DNA of 13,187 nt from Hondaea fermentalgiana (lineage: Eukaryota > Sar > Bigyra > Thraustochytrida > Thraustochytriidae). The DNA lies in assembly GCA_014084085.1 (NCBI GenBank), contig NPFB01000012.1:4624-17810 (forward strand), read 5' to 3'. Numbering within the stretch: the first letter of the stretch is position 1; each line of letters begins with the position of its first letter. Below are positions 1 through 8,153 of the stretch, one piece after another. A model generated the notes under the pieces. The model was not told where the DNA came from. It saw only the letters and a list, made by a program, of their open reading frames with translations, and made no database searches. A program made the position numbers and the translations under genes.

Positions 1-1
1 G

Positions 2-255
2 GCGGGCGGCGCGGAGTCGCGGCCAGAGTCCCCGGACCAGCAACAGCCGCCCGGGGCGGGCGCCCATGCAGACGCGCAGACGGGCATCTTTCCCGTGACG
101 GCCGTCGTTGATCCCTCTGCGGGAACGCCCGTGGCCACCCCGCTGCTCTTCCGTGGGCCCCTCGCCTTTACTGAAAAGACGTCCTGGCAGCAGCAGCAGC
201 AGCAGCAAAAACAACAACAACAACAACAACAGCAACAGCAACAACAACAAGTGAT

Positions 256-286
<31 letters not shown>

Positions 287-661
287 ATGCAATCCGGAGA
301 ATCACCTCTGCAGGACGATGCCGCCCAGAACGACGAAAGTGTCCAGGTGAGCAGGTCCAGCAATGCAAACGATTCAAGTGCCCGACAAGGCTACGCCGCA
401 ACGCCGTTAGGGGGCAAAGGAGGAATAGTTCGTGAGGCTCGCGCGCTTCCGGTGCTTGCAATATCGGCATCCAAGCCTGTGCAGACCTTCAATTCCCCAG
501 AAACCCACTCTCGGAAGCGCAGACGAGCAGAAACACGACGCGATGATGATCGTGATGCGAGCACCCCCGACTATCCCCAGCCAAATCCCACGATGGGCTA
601 CACCCCCATGCGAGCTCCTGTCAACATGCTAAATTCCGAACAACAGCAAATGTTCATGCGA

Positions 662-699
<38 letters not shown>

Positions 700-2341
700 T
701 TGTCACCTCAGCCCAGCAGGAATTCCCATGTTTGGAACGCCAGACCCACAGAACAGAAATGAACCACTTCTCCTCTCGCCACCCATGCTGACCTTTGGTC
801 CCATGGCGAGCCCCATTGCCCGCGAGTCCCCCTATGCCCACTTTAGGCCTCAGCAACCGCAGCCGCAGCAACAGCCGAGCATGTCGTCCCCAAGCCCGTC
901 CCAACGAGCGCGACCGAGACGACGCGCACTGTCAACGCGCCAGCACAGCTCAGGAAGCAGTGGCGCTTCGCGCACGCCTACAAGTGACACCCACCATGGT
1001 CAATATACGAGCCAACGCCGGCCACGTAAATCACGCTCCAAACTCTTGGCTGTGCATCGCATGCCGTACAAGTTCAAATCACTCGAGCAAGCTCTCGGGG
1101 GCAGCGAGGTCTCCGAGACGGACGCCGCGAACTTGCAACGCACAATCGATGAGGCCTTCCACGAGGACATCGTCGACAAGGATCTCTATGGACGCGCCTT
1201 TGTAGCTGCCATACCAGCGCCTGGCAAGTACACTACAGACCCAACGCCTGGCGCGTCGAGCCTTGTGCAGCCTTTGTCGGCGCGCAAGTCGAGTCGCGAG
1301 CTGACGAGTGCCCACGATGAAGCCGCAGAGGCGCGCGCCCAGCGGGACATGTATTATGGACAAGGCCAGGTCTCTGCATCTCTTGAAGACGACGACGTCG
1401 ACCAGGAGCGCCTCGACGCCGCCGCAACGACGGCAGCCCTTGTTTACGGCGACCGCGTCTCTCGAGTCGGCGACAGCTACGAGACGGTTACACTGGAGCT
1501 CGAGCGCCAACATTTTGACTTTATTTACGATCGACAGCGCTTTGATCAGGTCTTCGAGCAGACCGTCCGGACTAGCGAGCTCGTCGTTGACTCGGCGGGC
1601 TGCGCGTACAAGGTTCCCTCCGAGACATTGCGAAAACGATTTTTTGCGCGCAAATGGAACGACGGCCACGAGGAGCTTGGCGCCGTCTACAATATCATTG
1701 TCGTGCGTGCGCACAACGCCCTCTTGCAACCTGATCGCGGAAACGCCATCGGCGAGCCCAAGTCCGAGGAGAAGCCCATGATCCTCATGTGTGTTGATGA
1801 CATTTTGCTCTTGGGTATCGAGTACTTCAAGTTCATGAGCTTCACTGAGTGCTTTAGTCTCCGGACGTTCATGACTGCCATGCAGTCATGGCAAAATACT
1901 TTCCGGCTTGGAGACATCACCCTCCTTTTCGAGCACGCCTCGACCGCAGGTTCATCGGCGTCCTCCTCGAGCACTTCAGCCGCCCCTGCGGCGGAGTCTT
2001 CTTCGTCTTCTTTGTCGTTACCATCGTCGTCGTCGCGAAAACGTCGACGTGCAAAACCCCGCTGGTCTATGCGTGTGGACCGCGATTCTTCCTCGGTGTG
2101 GCGTGCGTCTCAAGAGGCCTCGGAAGCCCCGCCACCTTTACCTGAAGAGCTTACGCAAATGCATTTTTTTCGCACCAGCAAGCGTACCTTTGGCCGGGTT
2201 CCTGCCATTCTGATTTTCTTTCGCCATTTGTACTACACCATTGCGCGCATCGGGGCAATTCGCGGCTTCGCTCCATCCACCAGCTCGCGCCAGCAGGAGA
2301 GCAAGCAGCGGGCGCGGGTCGCAAGACGCAAGACGCCCTGA
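2..2341 (+). CDS. Gln-rich, probably nuclear protein of unknown family, 5'-truncated
   Basis: I do not recognise this protein. The frame is open from base 2 with no stop. The first start-like codon (GTG at 95) is not credible in a eukaryote, and the only nearby ATG (66) is in another frame and closes at once. The true start therefore lies off the left edge. Counting residues from the codon at 95, there is a poly-Gln tract at 32-66 and a second of 12 Gln at 190-201. Basic NLS-like motifs lie at 139-149 (SRKRRRAETRR) and 647-656 (SRKRRRAKPR), with Arg-rich stretches near 271-278 and 307-316. Residues about 325-615 are low in repeats and look like a folded domain. A Ser-rich linker (about 618-646) precedes a 100-residue C-terminal segment with aromatic and hydrophobic stretches. 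Poly-Gln plus several basic clusters suggests a transcription or chromatin factor, by inference only. TGA ends the frame at 2339-2341. No intron is needed, though one cannot be excluded. Confidence 0.8.
188..292 (+). repeat. CAG/CAA repeat encoding the first poly-Gln tract
   Basis: The repeat begins with a pure CAG block, moves into a mostly CAA block, and is split by one AAA (Lys) codon and a GTG-ATG pair (Val-Met) before a second CAG block. It stays in frame with the surrounding gene. The CAG-to-CAA switch means the Gln run is not one uninterrupted microsatellite, which should slow length change. Length variation between strains is likely. Confidence 0.95.
662..697 (+). repeat. CAG/CAA repeat encoding the second poly-Gln tract (12 Gln)
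   Basis: Nine CAG codons are followed by CAA, CAA and CAG, all in frame, giving 12 consecutive glutamines. A His-Cys-His triplet follows directly. A short Gln/Pro-rich stretch further on (about 850-880) continues the compositional bias. Confidence 0.95.
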
Positions 2342-2400
2342 GACACCTTTTGCCAACAAATTCTTTTGGAATGGCTCCCCGTTCCCAGCATCTGCGTACG

Positions 2401-2427
2401 GGCCTTTGCAACAACATCCAAAAGGCC
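2401..2427 (+). other. inverted repeat (hairpin) in the 3' flank of the Gln-rich gene
   Basis: GGCCTTT at 2401-2407 is perfectly complementary to AAAGGCC at 2421-2427, with a 13-nt A/C-rich loop. It starts 60 nt after the stop codon, so it probably lies in the 3' UTR and could fold in the transcript. The long loop makes it only moderately stable, and its function is unknown. Confidence 0.4.
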
Positions 2428-2761
2428 ATGCACTACTTCCTACATATTTTACATTCTGTACTAACCTAACCTAACCCTTTATGTTTCTACGTCCAACCCC
2501 TGTGAGCATTCGAGTTTTGGTATGTCCTTGCTTGCTATTCTTTTATTTTCCGGTCCTCCTTGCCAAAGGAAAAGAAAAAAAGAACGGCGACATTTTTTTT
2601 TCGATTTCGTGCACGATAAATCTCAACGGACCTTTCCATTCAAGAGCTTTTACGGATGACTTCCATGAATACGAAGTAGGCCTTTCAATAGATAAAGTAA
2701 AAGATTCCCCCTGTGCAAGGAAAGGAAATAGCACGACCAAGAAGAACGGGGCAGACAAACC

Positions 2762-2769
2762 CCACGTGG
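2762..2769. promoter_or_regulatory. palindromic CCACGTGG (E-box/G-box-like)
   Basis: The perfect 8-bp palindrome CCACGTGG lies about 146 bp upstream of the ATG of the IQ/EF-hand gene. CACGTG cores are classic binding sites for bHLH and bZIP factors in many eukaryotes. CACGTG also occurs at 10752-10757 (intergenic) and inside the NCAPH coding region near 11157. That is about the number expected by chance, so assignment as a promoter element is weak. Confidence 0.25.
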
Positions 2770-2863
2770 AAAATCAAGCGGGGTCCGAGCGCCCAGGTGA
2801 GGCCGCTCGAACCCCGGACCGCTGCAGCAGTGGCAACAGGATCAGAGGACAAGGAAAACTATC

Positions 2864-2899
2864 AACAGCAGTAGAAACTGCACCAGCAGTAGAACCAGC
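2864..2899 (+). repeat. two 18-bp tandem direct repeats in the leader
   Basis: Bases 2864-2881 and 2882-2899 match at 15 of 18 positions and share the 11-mer CAGCAGTAGAA. They end 15 bp before the ATG at 2915, so they are probably in the 5' UTR of the IQ/EF-hand gene. The 18-bp period is a multiple of three, so the overlapping upstream frame reads a six-residue peptide repeat through them. Confidence 0.7.
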
Positions 2900-2914
2900 T
2901 GCAAGACCGCCATC

Positions 2915-5806
2915 ATGAGTCGTGCCAGCCTCAAGAGTCAGCATTTGCTGCTCCCGCGCGACCTTCTCCTGGACGCCGATGGCGACCCGATCCCCGAAGC
3001 AGAGGCCGCCATCCACGCAGAACGCACCTTACGATCATCGCCATACACATCGCCAGCGCGAACGCCCATGTACAAACGCATTCGCAAGGAACGCGAGGCT
3101 GCACAGCGCAGCAAACGCGACCCCGCAATTCGCGCGCGGAAAAGGGTCGGCCACCTTGTGCAAGAAATGATGAAGATTGGCAACGACCTCAAGGACTTTC
3201 GCGTCGCCGCGGAGGCCGACCCGCGTACGCAGCAAGCGCAACGAAAACGCATGCTTTCCGGCGGAATACCCCAATTTGTCGCTCCTGGCAAGACTACCAA
3301 ACGACAAAGACCTCGGGAAATGCCCGAAAGGTTACGCGCGAAAAGGGACAAACTTGCAGCAGTGAGTGCCACAGACTTGCTCATGGAATGGCGAAAGCAC
3401 GACAACGAAAATGGTGGCTCGCCTCTCGACTCACGCGAGACGCCACGCGATCATCCCTGCAAAACCGATCAAAGCACAGAGCGTATCGTGCAGAGTGCGC
3501 TCGAGACCTCGACGTCGCTTCCTGGCGTGCAGAGCGTTCGCGAGCTTCCGAGTCGTCGTGATATTGTCGCTGCGTGCGGACACGCACCGAAATTTTATGG
3601 CGTCAAGCGTCATCCACCACCCGGCCGCTTACCCTCATGTTTTGCAACATCAGAGGGCAAAGAGACCTTCAAAGTTGTACCGAAGACAGATTGGCGCGAT
3701 GCGCCAGAAGAAACCGTCTTGCAAAAGGCCTATGCCTATATGCTCGACAATATTGCCGTCTCGGAAGAAATCGACCTTGCGGTGACGGCCTCAGAGGAGA
3801 TGCAGGCAAATCTTGAGGATTACTTTGACGCCAACATTGGCCGTGGCTACTGGCAAGACGAGGTTACCTCAATCGTCGCCGAGCCACTGGGCATGGAAGC
3901 TTATTGCGCGCAACGGGGTGCCCAGGAGGTCGCTGCCCCAAGCGCTGCCGCATTTGCGCCCGAGCTCGTACAGGAAGAGCCTTCGCACGAAACCAAGCCA
4001 AAAGTGTTTGCGCGGGTGGATCCTAGGGCTCTTAAGTCGGCCTCGCCGCCGCGACAAGCAAGTCCTGGTCAGCCCGCTCCACCTTATTACGTTCACGATG
4101 GCGATCACGCTGTTCTCGCACTCAATCTTCCCGCAAGCCGAGAAGGTGAGGTCTTCCGCTTCTCGCGAGAGGCCGCCGAGGCCGCCACGCTGATCCAAAG
4201 ACAGTGGCGACGCGTTCTTGGCAAGAGCCACCGCGCAGCCACAATTTTGCAAAAGCGTGCACGCGGAATGGCCGGAAGAAGGCGTGTTGAGATGTTTCGC
4301 CGTGAAAAAGTGGCATACCTTGTCGTGATTCAGGCACAGGTTCGGGCTTGGCTTGGGCGGCGCATTCTTGGTTTCCTGCGCATGGCCAAAAGCTACAACA
4401 TGTCGCTTGCACAGCTCCACGAGTGGGAGCTTGTTCGAATTCCTGGCAATGTCAAGATCTCGCTCGCGCGACAGCGTGCCGAAGACGCGCGCTTGCGCCG
4501 CGATCGCGAGGTTGGAAAACGCTTTGCCAATATCCAATCCCGCGTGCGGAGCTCTATCGCGCACAAACATGTCGCCAAGCTTCGGTATCTTCGCAAGCAC
4601 CAGGAACTCGTCGCTCGGCACCTGCAGCGAATTTTCCGAGGCAACAAGACCCGGCATGACCTCGAGACAATGCGGCGCGCCGTCCGCATCGGCGTTGCAG
4701 GCATTCAGGCGCGCTTTCGCGGCAACGTCCAGCGACGCCGCTATCGAGAGTTGCTAACACTTCGAGAGCGCAAGGCTCACGAGATTCAGCGCATATACCG
4801 AGGTCACTGTGGGCGCCTCGCGGCTGCTCACAAGCGCCTCGAACGAGCGAGCGCAACGAAGATGTGCGCCCTTGCACGCGGCGCCAAAGCCCGCCGCTTT
4901 GTGAGACGCTGGAAGGCTTCGCGCGTCGAAGCCGAGCGTCGCAGACTTGGCCTTGAGAATATGCAGCTTCGCAAGACAACCTTGGAGGTCGTCGGCGAGA
5001 CCAAGGCCTATCTGAAAACAAAAGAGGGGAAGCGGGAGTTTCGAGCGCAGATTCAACGAGCCAAAGCGTCGCGAATCGCTCGAAAAGAAGCCCGAACGAG
5101 GATGACACCAGAGGAGCTACGCCGCAGTCTCGCTGAGGAGGCCTTTGAGCTATTTGACTTGGATGGGTCTGGGGAAATTGATGAAGCAGAGTTCAGAAGA
5201 GCTGTCGCAGAGCTCTGTCTGCCGCTGACAAAGTCTCAGATTCGCATTGCCTTGGAAGTTATGGACGAAAATGGGGACGGCGTCGTGACGCTCCAGGAGT
5301 TCATTCGCTGGCATGGTGAGGGGGAGAGCAGCGCGCCAAAGAGGCGCCAGAAAAAGAACAAGAACAAGAACAAGAAAAAGGACGAGGAGAAGAAGCAAGG
5401 CGGAAAGATGCAACATGGAGTCACGAGACGAAAGAGCAGACCTTTTGGCAAAACGATTTTAGACGACGGTGATGGCGACGACGATGACGACGATGAGAGT
5501 GACGACGATGACGATTTCGAGGACAACGTGGGCGTCAAAGCACCCAAGGGAGCGGGTCATTTTGCCTGGGCAAAGGCGGCGAACCAAATGAATGCTACTG
5601 TGACAGCAGCCATCAAGCTCAAGCTCAAGACAACCAAGGCTATGCGAGACCTCTCAGGCTACACTGACCGCCGAGCGGCCTCGCGTAGTATTTACGCCGC
5701 ACGGGCAGAAGCTGCGCGCACAGAAGCTCGTGCCAAATTTCGAGCGTCACACCCTGCAGACGAGTGGTATCATAAGTATTGGCTTGGCAGAAACGGTTCC
5801 GGCTAA
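2915..5806 (+). CDS. multi-IQ-motif protein with paired EF-hands (963 aa)
   Basis: This is a probable calcium-responsive calmodulin-binding scaffold. The N-terminal 400 residues are basic and otherwise unrecognised. From about 426 to 668 come roughly eight IQ-like motifs in clusters, for example LIQRQWRRVLGKSHR (426-440), VIQAQVRAWLGRRI (471-484), GIQARFRGNVQRRR and EIQRIYRGHCGR. IQ motifs bind calmodulin or related light chains. Two EF-hands follow with intact calcium ligands: loop DLDGSGEIDEAE at 748-759 and loop DENGDGVVTLQE at 784-795. A Lys/Asn-rich stretch (812-829) and a nearly pure Asp/Glu run (about 850-872) come next, then a helical, basic C-terminus. The ATG has A at -3. The stop is 81 bp from the stop of the convergent TPR gene. 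Family knowledge suggests a cytoskeletal, basal-body or ciliary role, but nothing here fixes the location. There is no myosin motor, kinase or GAP domain. Confidence 0.9.
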   Translation: MSRASLKSQHLLLPRDLLLDADGDPIPEAEAAIHAERTLRSSPYTSPARTPMYKRIRKEREAAQRSKRDPAIRARKRVGHLVQEMMKIGNDLKDFRVAAEADPRTQQAQRKRMLSGGIPQFVAPGKTTKRQRPREMPERLRAKRDKLAAVSATDLLMEWRKHDNENGGSPLDSRETPRDHPCKTDQSTERIVQSALETSTSLPGVQSVRELPSRRDIVAACGHAPKFYGVKRHPPPGRLPSCFATSEGKETFKVVPKTDWRDAPEETVLQKAYAYMLDNIAVSEEIDLAVTASEEMQANLEDYFDANIGRGYWQDEVTSIVAEPLGMEAYCAQRGAQEVAAPSAAAFAPELVQEEPSHETKPKVFARVDPRALKSASPPRQASPGQPAPPYYVHDGDHAVLALNLPASREGEVFRFSREAAEAATLIQRQWRRVLGKSHRAATILQKRARGMAGRRRVEMFRREKVAYLVVIQAQVRAWLGRRILGFLRMAKSYNMSLAQLHEWELVRIPGNVKISLARQRAEDARLRRDREVGKRFANIQSRVRSSIAHKHVAKLRYLRKHQELVARHLQRIFRGNKTRHDLETMRRAVRIGVAGIQARFRGNVQRRRYRELLTLRERKAHEIQRIYRGHCGRLAAAHKRLERASATKMCALARGAKARRFVRRWKASRVEAERRRLGLENMQLRKTTLEVVGETKAYLKTKEGKREFRAQIQRAKASRIARKEARTRMTPEELRRSLAEEAFELFDLDGSGEIDEAEFRRAVAELCLPLTKSQIRIALEVMDENGDGVVTLQEFIRWHGEGESSAPKRRQKKNKNKNKKKDEEKKQGGKMQHGVTRRKSRPFGKTILDDGDGDDDDDDESDDDDDFEDNVGVKAPKGAGHFAWAKAANQMNATVTAAIKLKLKTTKAMRDLSGYTDRRAASRSIYAARAEAARTEARAKFRASHPADEWYHKYWLGRNGSG

Positions 5807-5833
5807 ATGTGTCAGTATTTTTGTTTTTAGAAG

Positions 5834-5852
5834 ACCGTCTGACTGAGACGGT
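5834..5852. other. perfect 7-bp hairpin between convergent genes
   Basis: ACCGTCT (5834-5840) and AGACGGT (5846-5852) form a perfect 7-bp stem around a GACTG loop, and a G-T pair can extend it. It sits 28 nt after the stop of the IQ/EF-hand gene and 36 nt after the stop of the opposing TPR gene, so it would be in both 3' UTRs. A T-rich run (about 5817-5828) precedes it. It could help 3'-end formation or transcript stability. It does not match the histone 3' stem-loop. Confidence 0.5.
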
Positions 5853-5887
5853 TAAAAGATGTTTTGATACGATACGAACTTGGCCTA

Positions 5888-8110
5888 CTACGCGGAACCT
5901 TCTGCACATGCACCTGTGTCCTTGTCATTGCCGCCACTGACCTGCTCCGCTTGCTTGGACTCTTCATTTTCTTGGTCACATTCCTCTTCATTCGTTGGAG
6001 AAAGACTTGCGCTCTCCTCGCCGTCTGCGAAGTCTTCGTTCATCCCACTTTTCTTGCAATCTCGTTGATGATCTGCTCCATCGTCTTTCGATTTCTCTTC
6101 TCCATCTTTCTCGTTCTGAGGTTCTGTATTCGCTACATTTGCGTCAGGAGTCGATTCTTCGATGTCGGTCGCCATCTCGACGTTGGTTTGCTCTTTGTCC
6201 TCCTTTTCTCCTTCCGTCCCCGCTTCTTCGCTCTTGCTTTCCGCCGGTGCAGAGCCAGAGTCAGCGTCATGCTTCTCCTCGATGTTATCGTTTCCATCGT
6301 CCTCGTCCGCGTCGTTGTTGTCGTCGTCGTCGTCATATTCGTGCTCCTCCGGTACAAGATTTTCGACGATGTCAGCATGCTTTTCCTCGTCGGAACTCGT
6401 TGACTTCTCCTCATCCTGCGTGGTGTCGCCAGTGCTCTTTGTTGACTCTTCTCTGGCACTACGAGGCTTTTCAGTTTGATCCTCACTTTTCTCTTCTTGG
6501 TCGCCTTGATCTTCGCCTCCTGTTGGTTCCTCTGCGTATTTGCTCTCTCGTTCTGGATCCTCCATCATGTCATCGCCCATTTTGCCTTCTCGAGCATCAT
6601 CAATCTCGCGCTCGTCATCGTCATCACCTTTCTCTTCTACTCCCTCATCGTTCACATCTTCTCGCATCGAAATAGAACTCTTGTTCGTAGCCTCTGCCGC
6701 GGCCGCGGCTTCGTTCTCAAGAATTTCAAGAGCAGACTCGTCGCGAGGCGTGATCAGATCATGAACACTTGCGAGCTCTGCGCGAGCACTGGCAAGATTT
6801 TCACTAAGACCAGCATCACCCGTCTCTGCAATTCCTCTTTGGAGGCTTGGGGCACGGCTTGTGTTTCTGCTCGATGCTCCCACGGGACTTTCAGGCTCCT
6901 CAGCCTCCCCGCTCTTTTCCTCATCTTCCGGGTCTTGATGCGTCTCGTTGACGTCAAATTCTTGATCATCTTTCGCCATAAGGGAGTGATGACTCGAGCG
7001 AAAAGCATCATCGCTGACCTTGCCTTCTCCATCATGTTGTTCCTCTGCTTGCGACTCCTCTTGCAAACGTCTCTCTTCCTCTTTGTCACGTTGCATTTGG
7101 AGCTCGAGTTGCTGTTCTTGATAGTCTACATGAAGATTGAACTCCGAGCCGGCCGCTGGATCAGGCTTAAGGCCAGCGGACACATCTCCATAGGCCTTTT
7201 GAATGTCGCTCCAACGCCGCTCTTCTCGCTGCTGAAGGCGCGGGCTTCTCTTGGCAGTCTTTGCAGTCTTTTTGGGCGCCACACGACGCGAGGGTTTTGC
7301 TGCCGGACCTCGACGTGCCCTGGCGCTTTCGGCCGCCTGGCGAGCGGCAAGATATGAGTTACGAAGCGTGACTGTGATACCATGATCCGTCCCAAGATGG
7401 GTTTCACTAATGTCGACCCCCTTGCGGTACGAGTCGATGGCCATCTCAAAGCGTTTCAGAAACTCTTGCTCGACGCCAATATTATGGTATGCGATTGCCA
7501 GCACAGCGATGCGGTCTGTGCTCGCCAGCGCAGCGCTGCTGGAGGATTTGGCCGAGGCCGACAAGGCGCCCGGAAAGAGTTCTTCCTGCAATTGAATTAA
7601 CGCCGCTTGTGCATGCTCGAGCGCTCCCGCGTGACGCCCAAGCTGCGAGAGCACCGCGCAGAGATTCAAGTGTGTATCGGCGCGATTGGTCACATTTTCC
7701 AGACGAGATTCCACTTTCAGTGCCTTTTGCAGATATTGGAGCGCAGCATGGAGCTTACCAGTGCGGCGAAAGTAGCACGCTAGGTTATTGTACGTGACGG
7801 CACGTCCGTGTTCGTCTCGCTCAGTCAAGATCTCGGCTTTCTTGAGCAGCTCAAGAACCATGGAAAACTCCTCCTGCTGCAGGTACGTCATGGCCAAGAG
7901 GTTACACATTTGGCCGACGGTCTTGCATGCTGCCCAGACTTCATCGCTCGAAGGGCCGAAAAAGTGTTGTCGTAGTACAAGACCCCTTTCCATGCACTCG
8001 AGCGCCTCGAGGTATTTACCCTGCTGCTGAAGCCTTGTGCTCGTTTCATCGATGCGGTGCAAGGCTAGGAGCTCCGCGTTGGCTTCGGCTCCACGCTCTT
8101 GGGTCTCCAT
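5888..8110 (-). CDS. TPR protein with long acidic C-terminal tail (740 aa)
   Basis: This is a probable protein-interaction scaffold. I chose the ATG at 8110 (METQERG), which has A at -3 and G at +4. The same frame is open 43 codons further up, but only from a GTG at 8239, through a stretch of unlike composition. Residues about 9-257 form a TPR array, with typical turns in YNNLACYFRRTGKLHAALQY, HLNLCAVLSQLGRHAGALEH and AYHNIGVEQEFLKRFEMAI. These resemble TPR proteins common in alveolates and stramenopiles and, more loosely, kinesin-light-chain-type repeats. A basic linker (about 265-299) follows, then a Gln/Glu-rich probable coiled coil (about 329-359). The last 380 residues are a disordered Asp/Glu/Ser/Lys-rich tail with a poly-Asp run. 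No enzyme domain, signal peptide or membrane segment is visible. Exact cellular role is unknown. Confidence 0.88.
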   Translation of the reverse strand: METQERGAEANAELLALHRIDETSTRLQQQGKYLEALECMERGLVLRQHFFGPSSDEVWAACKTVGQMCNLLAMTYLQQEEFSMVLELLKKAEILTERDEHGRAVTYNNLACYFRRTGKLHAALQYLQKALKVESRLENVTNRADTHLNLCAVLSQLGRHAGALEHAQAALIQLQEELFPGALSASAKSSSSAALASTDRIAVLAIAYHNIGVEQEFLKRFEMAIDSYRKGVDISETHLGTDHGITVTLRNSYLAARQAAESARARRGPAAKPSRRVAPKKTAKTAKRSPRLQQREERRWSDIQKAYGDVSAGLKPDPAAGSEFNLHVDYQEQQLELQMQRDKEEERRLQEESQAEEQHDGEGKVSDDAFRSSHHSLMAKDDQEFDVNETHQDPEDEEKSGEAEEPESPVGASSRNTSRAPSLQRGIAETGDAGLSENLASARAELASVHDLITPRDESALEILENEAAAAAEATNKSSISMREDVNDEGVEEKGDDDDEREIDDAREGKMGDDMMEDPERESKYAEEPTGGEDQGDQEEKSEDQTEKPRSAREESTKSTGDTTQDEEKSTSSDEEKHADIVENLVPEEHEYDDDDDNNDADEDDGNDNIEEKHDADSGSAPAESKSEEAGTEGEKEDKEQTNVEMATDIEESTPDANVANTEPQNEKDGEEKSKDDGADHQRDCKKSGMNEDFADGEESASLSPTNEEECDQENEESKQAEQVSGGNDKDTGACAEGSA

Positions 8111-8153
8111 CGTTGCCGCTGTCTCCTTCGTGAATTGTAGAGCACGTCTGTTT

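Larger units (their letters stand above)
2342..2914. other. intergenic region between two + strand genes
   Basis: This 573-bp stretch holds the 3' flank of the Gln-rich gene and the 5' flank of the IQ/EF-hand gene. It contains a 7-bp-stem inverted repeat (2401-2427), three tandem CTAAC units (2461-2475), a T-run (about 2592-2601), a palindromic CCACGTGG (2762-2769) and a GC-rich imperfect inverted repeat around 2782-2820. Two 18-bp tandem repeats (2864-2899) lie just before the next ATG. No AATAAA signal or TATA box is evident. CAG followed by GTGAGG at 2795-2802 resembles a 5' splice site and could start a small leader intron, but I cannot name a convincing acceptor. Confidence 0.7.
2481..2918 (+). 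other. upstream reading frame (145 codons) ending on the start codon of the IQ/EF-hand gene
   Basis: An ATG at 2481 opens a 145-codon frame whose TGA stop (2916-2918) overlaps the downstream ATG at 2915 as ATGA. Its first residues include a hydrophobic run (about residues 10-29) resembling a signal peptide. The rest is basic and Pro/Ala-rich and ends with the repeated peptide TAVETAPAVEPA, encoded by two 18-bp direct repeats. I recognise no family. It could be a chance frame in the leader, a regulatory uORF if transcription begins upstream of 2481, or a small gene. The first reading is the most likely. Confidence 0.2.

Noticed and set aside
95..97. GTG as the start of the Gln-rich protein
   Set aside because: Eukaryotic genes start at ATG, and the frame is open to the window edge, so the gene is 5'-truncated.
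344..352. CAG followed by GTGAGC, a strong 5' splice-site match in the Gln-rich gene
   Set aside because: The frame stays open for 2 kb beyond it and no matching acceptor is needed. It is most likely coding (QVS), though only transcript data could exclude it.
1079..1729. 216-codon - strand frame opposite the Gln-rich gene
   Set aside because: No recognisable domain. The + strand frame is longer and has a consistent protein-like composition.
2779..2825. Possible tRNA: a GGTTCGA-like box and GC-rich inverted repeat
   Set aside because: The T-stem does not pair, no A-box lies at the right distance, and the inverted repeat spans only about 40 nt.
3869..4657. 262-codon - strand frame
   Set aside because: It lies opposite the IQ-motif region, shows no domain of its own, and the sense frame has clear IQ motifs.
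5864..6403. 179-codon hydrophobic + strand frame
   Set aside because: It is also antisense to the acidic tail of the TPR gene, and its Val/Leu runs are the complement of poly-Asp codons.
6476..7357. 293-codon + strand frame that looks like a multi-pass membrane protein
   Set aside because: It is antisense to the TPR gene. Acidic Asp/Glu codons read backwards give Leu, Phe, Val and Ser, which mimics membrane segments.
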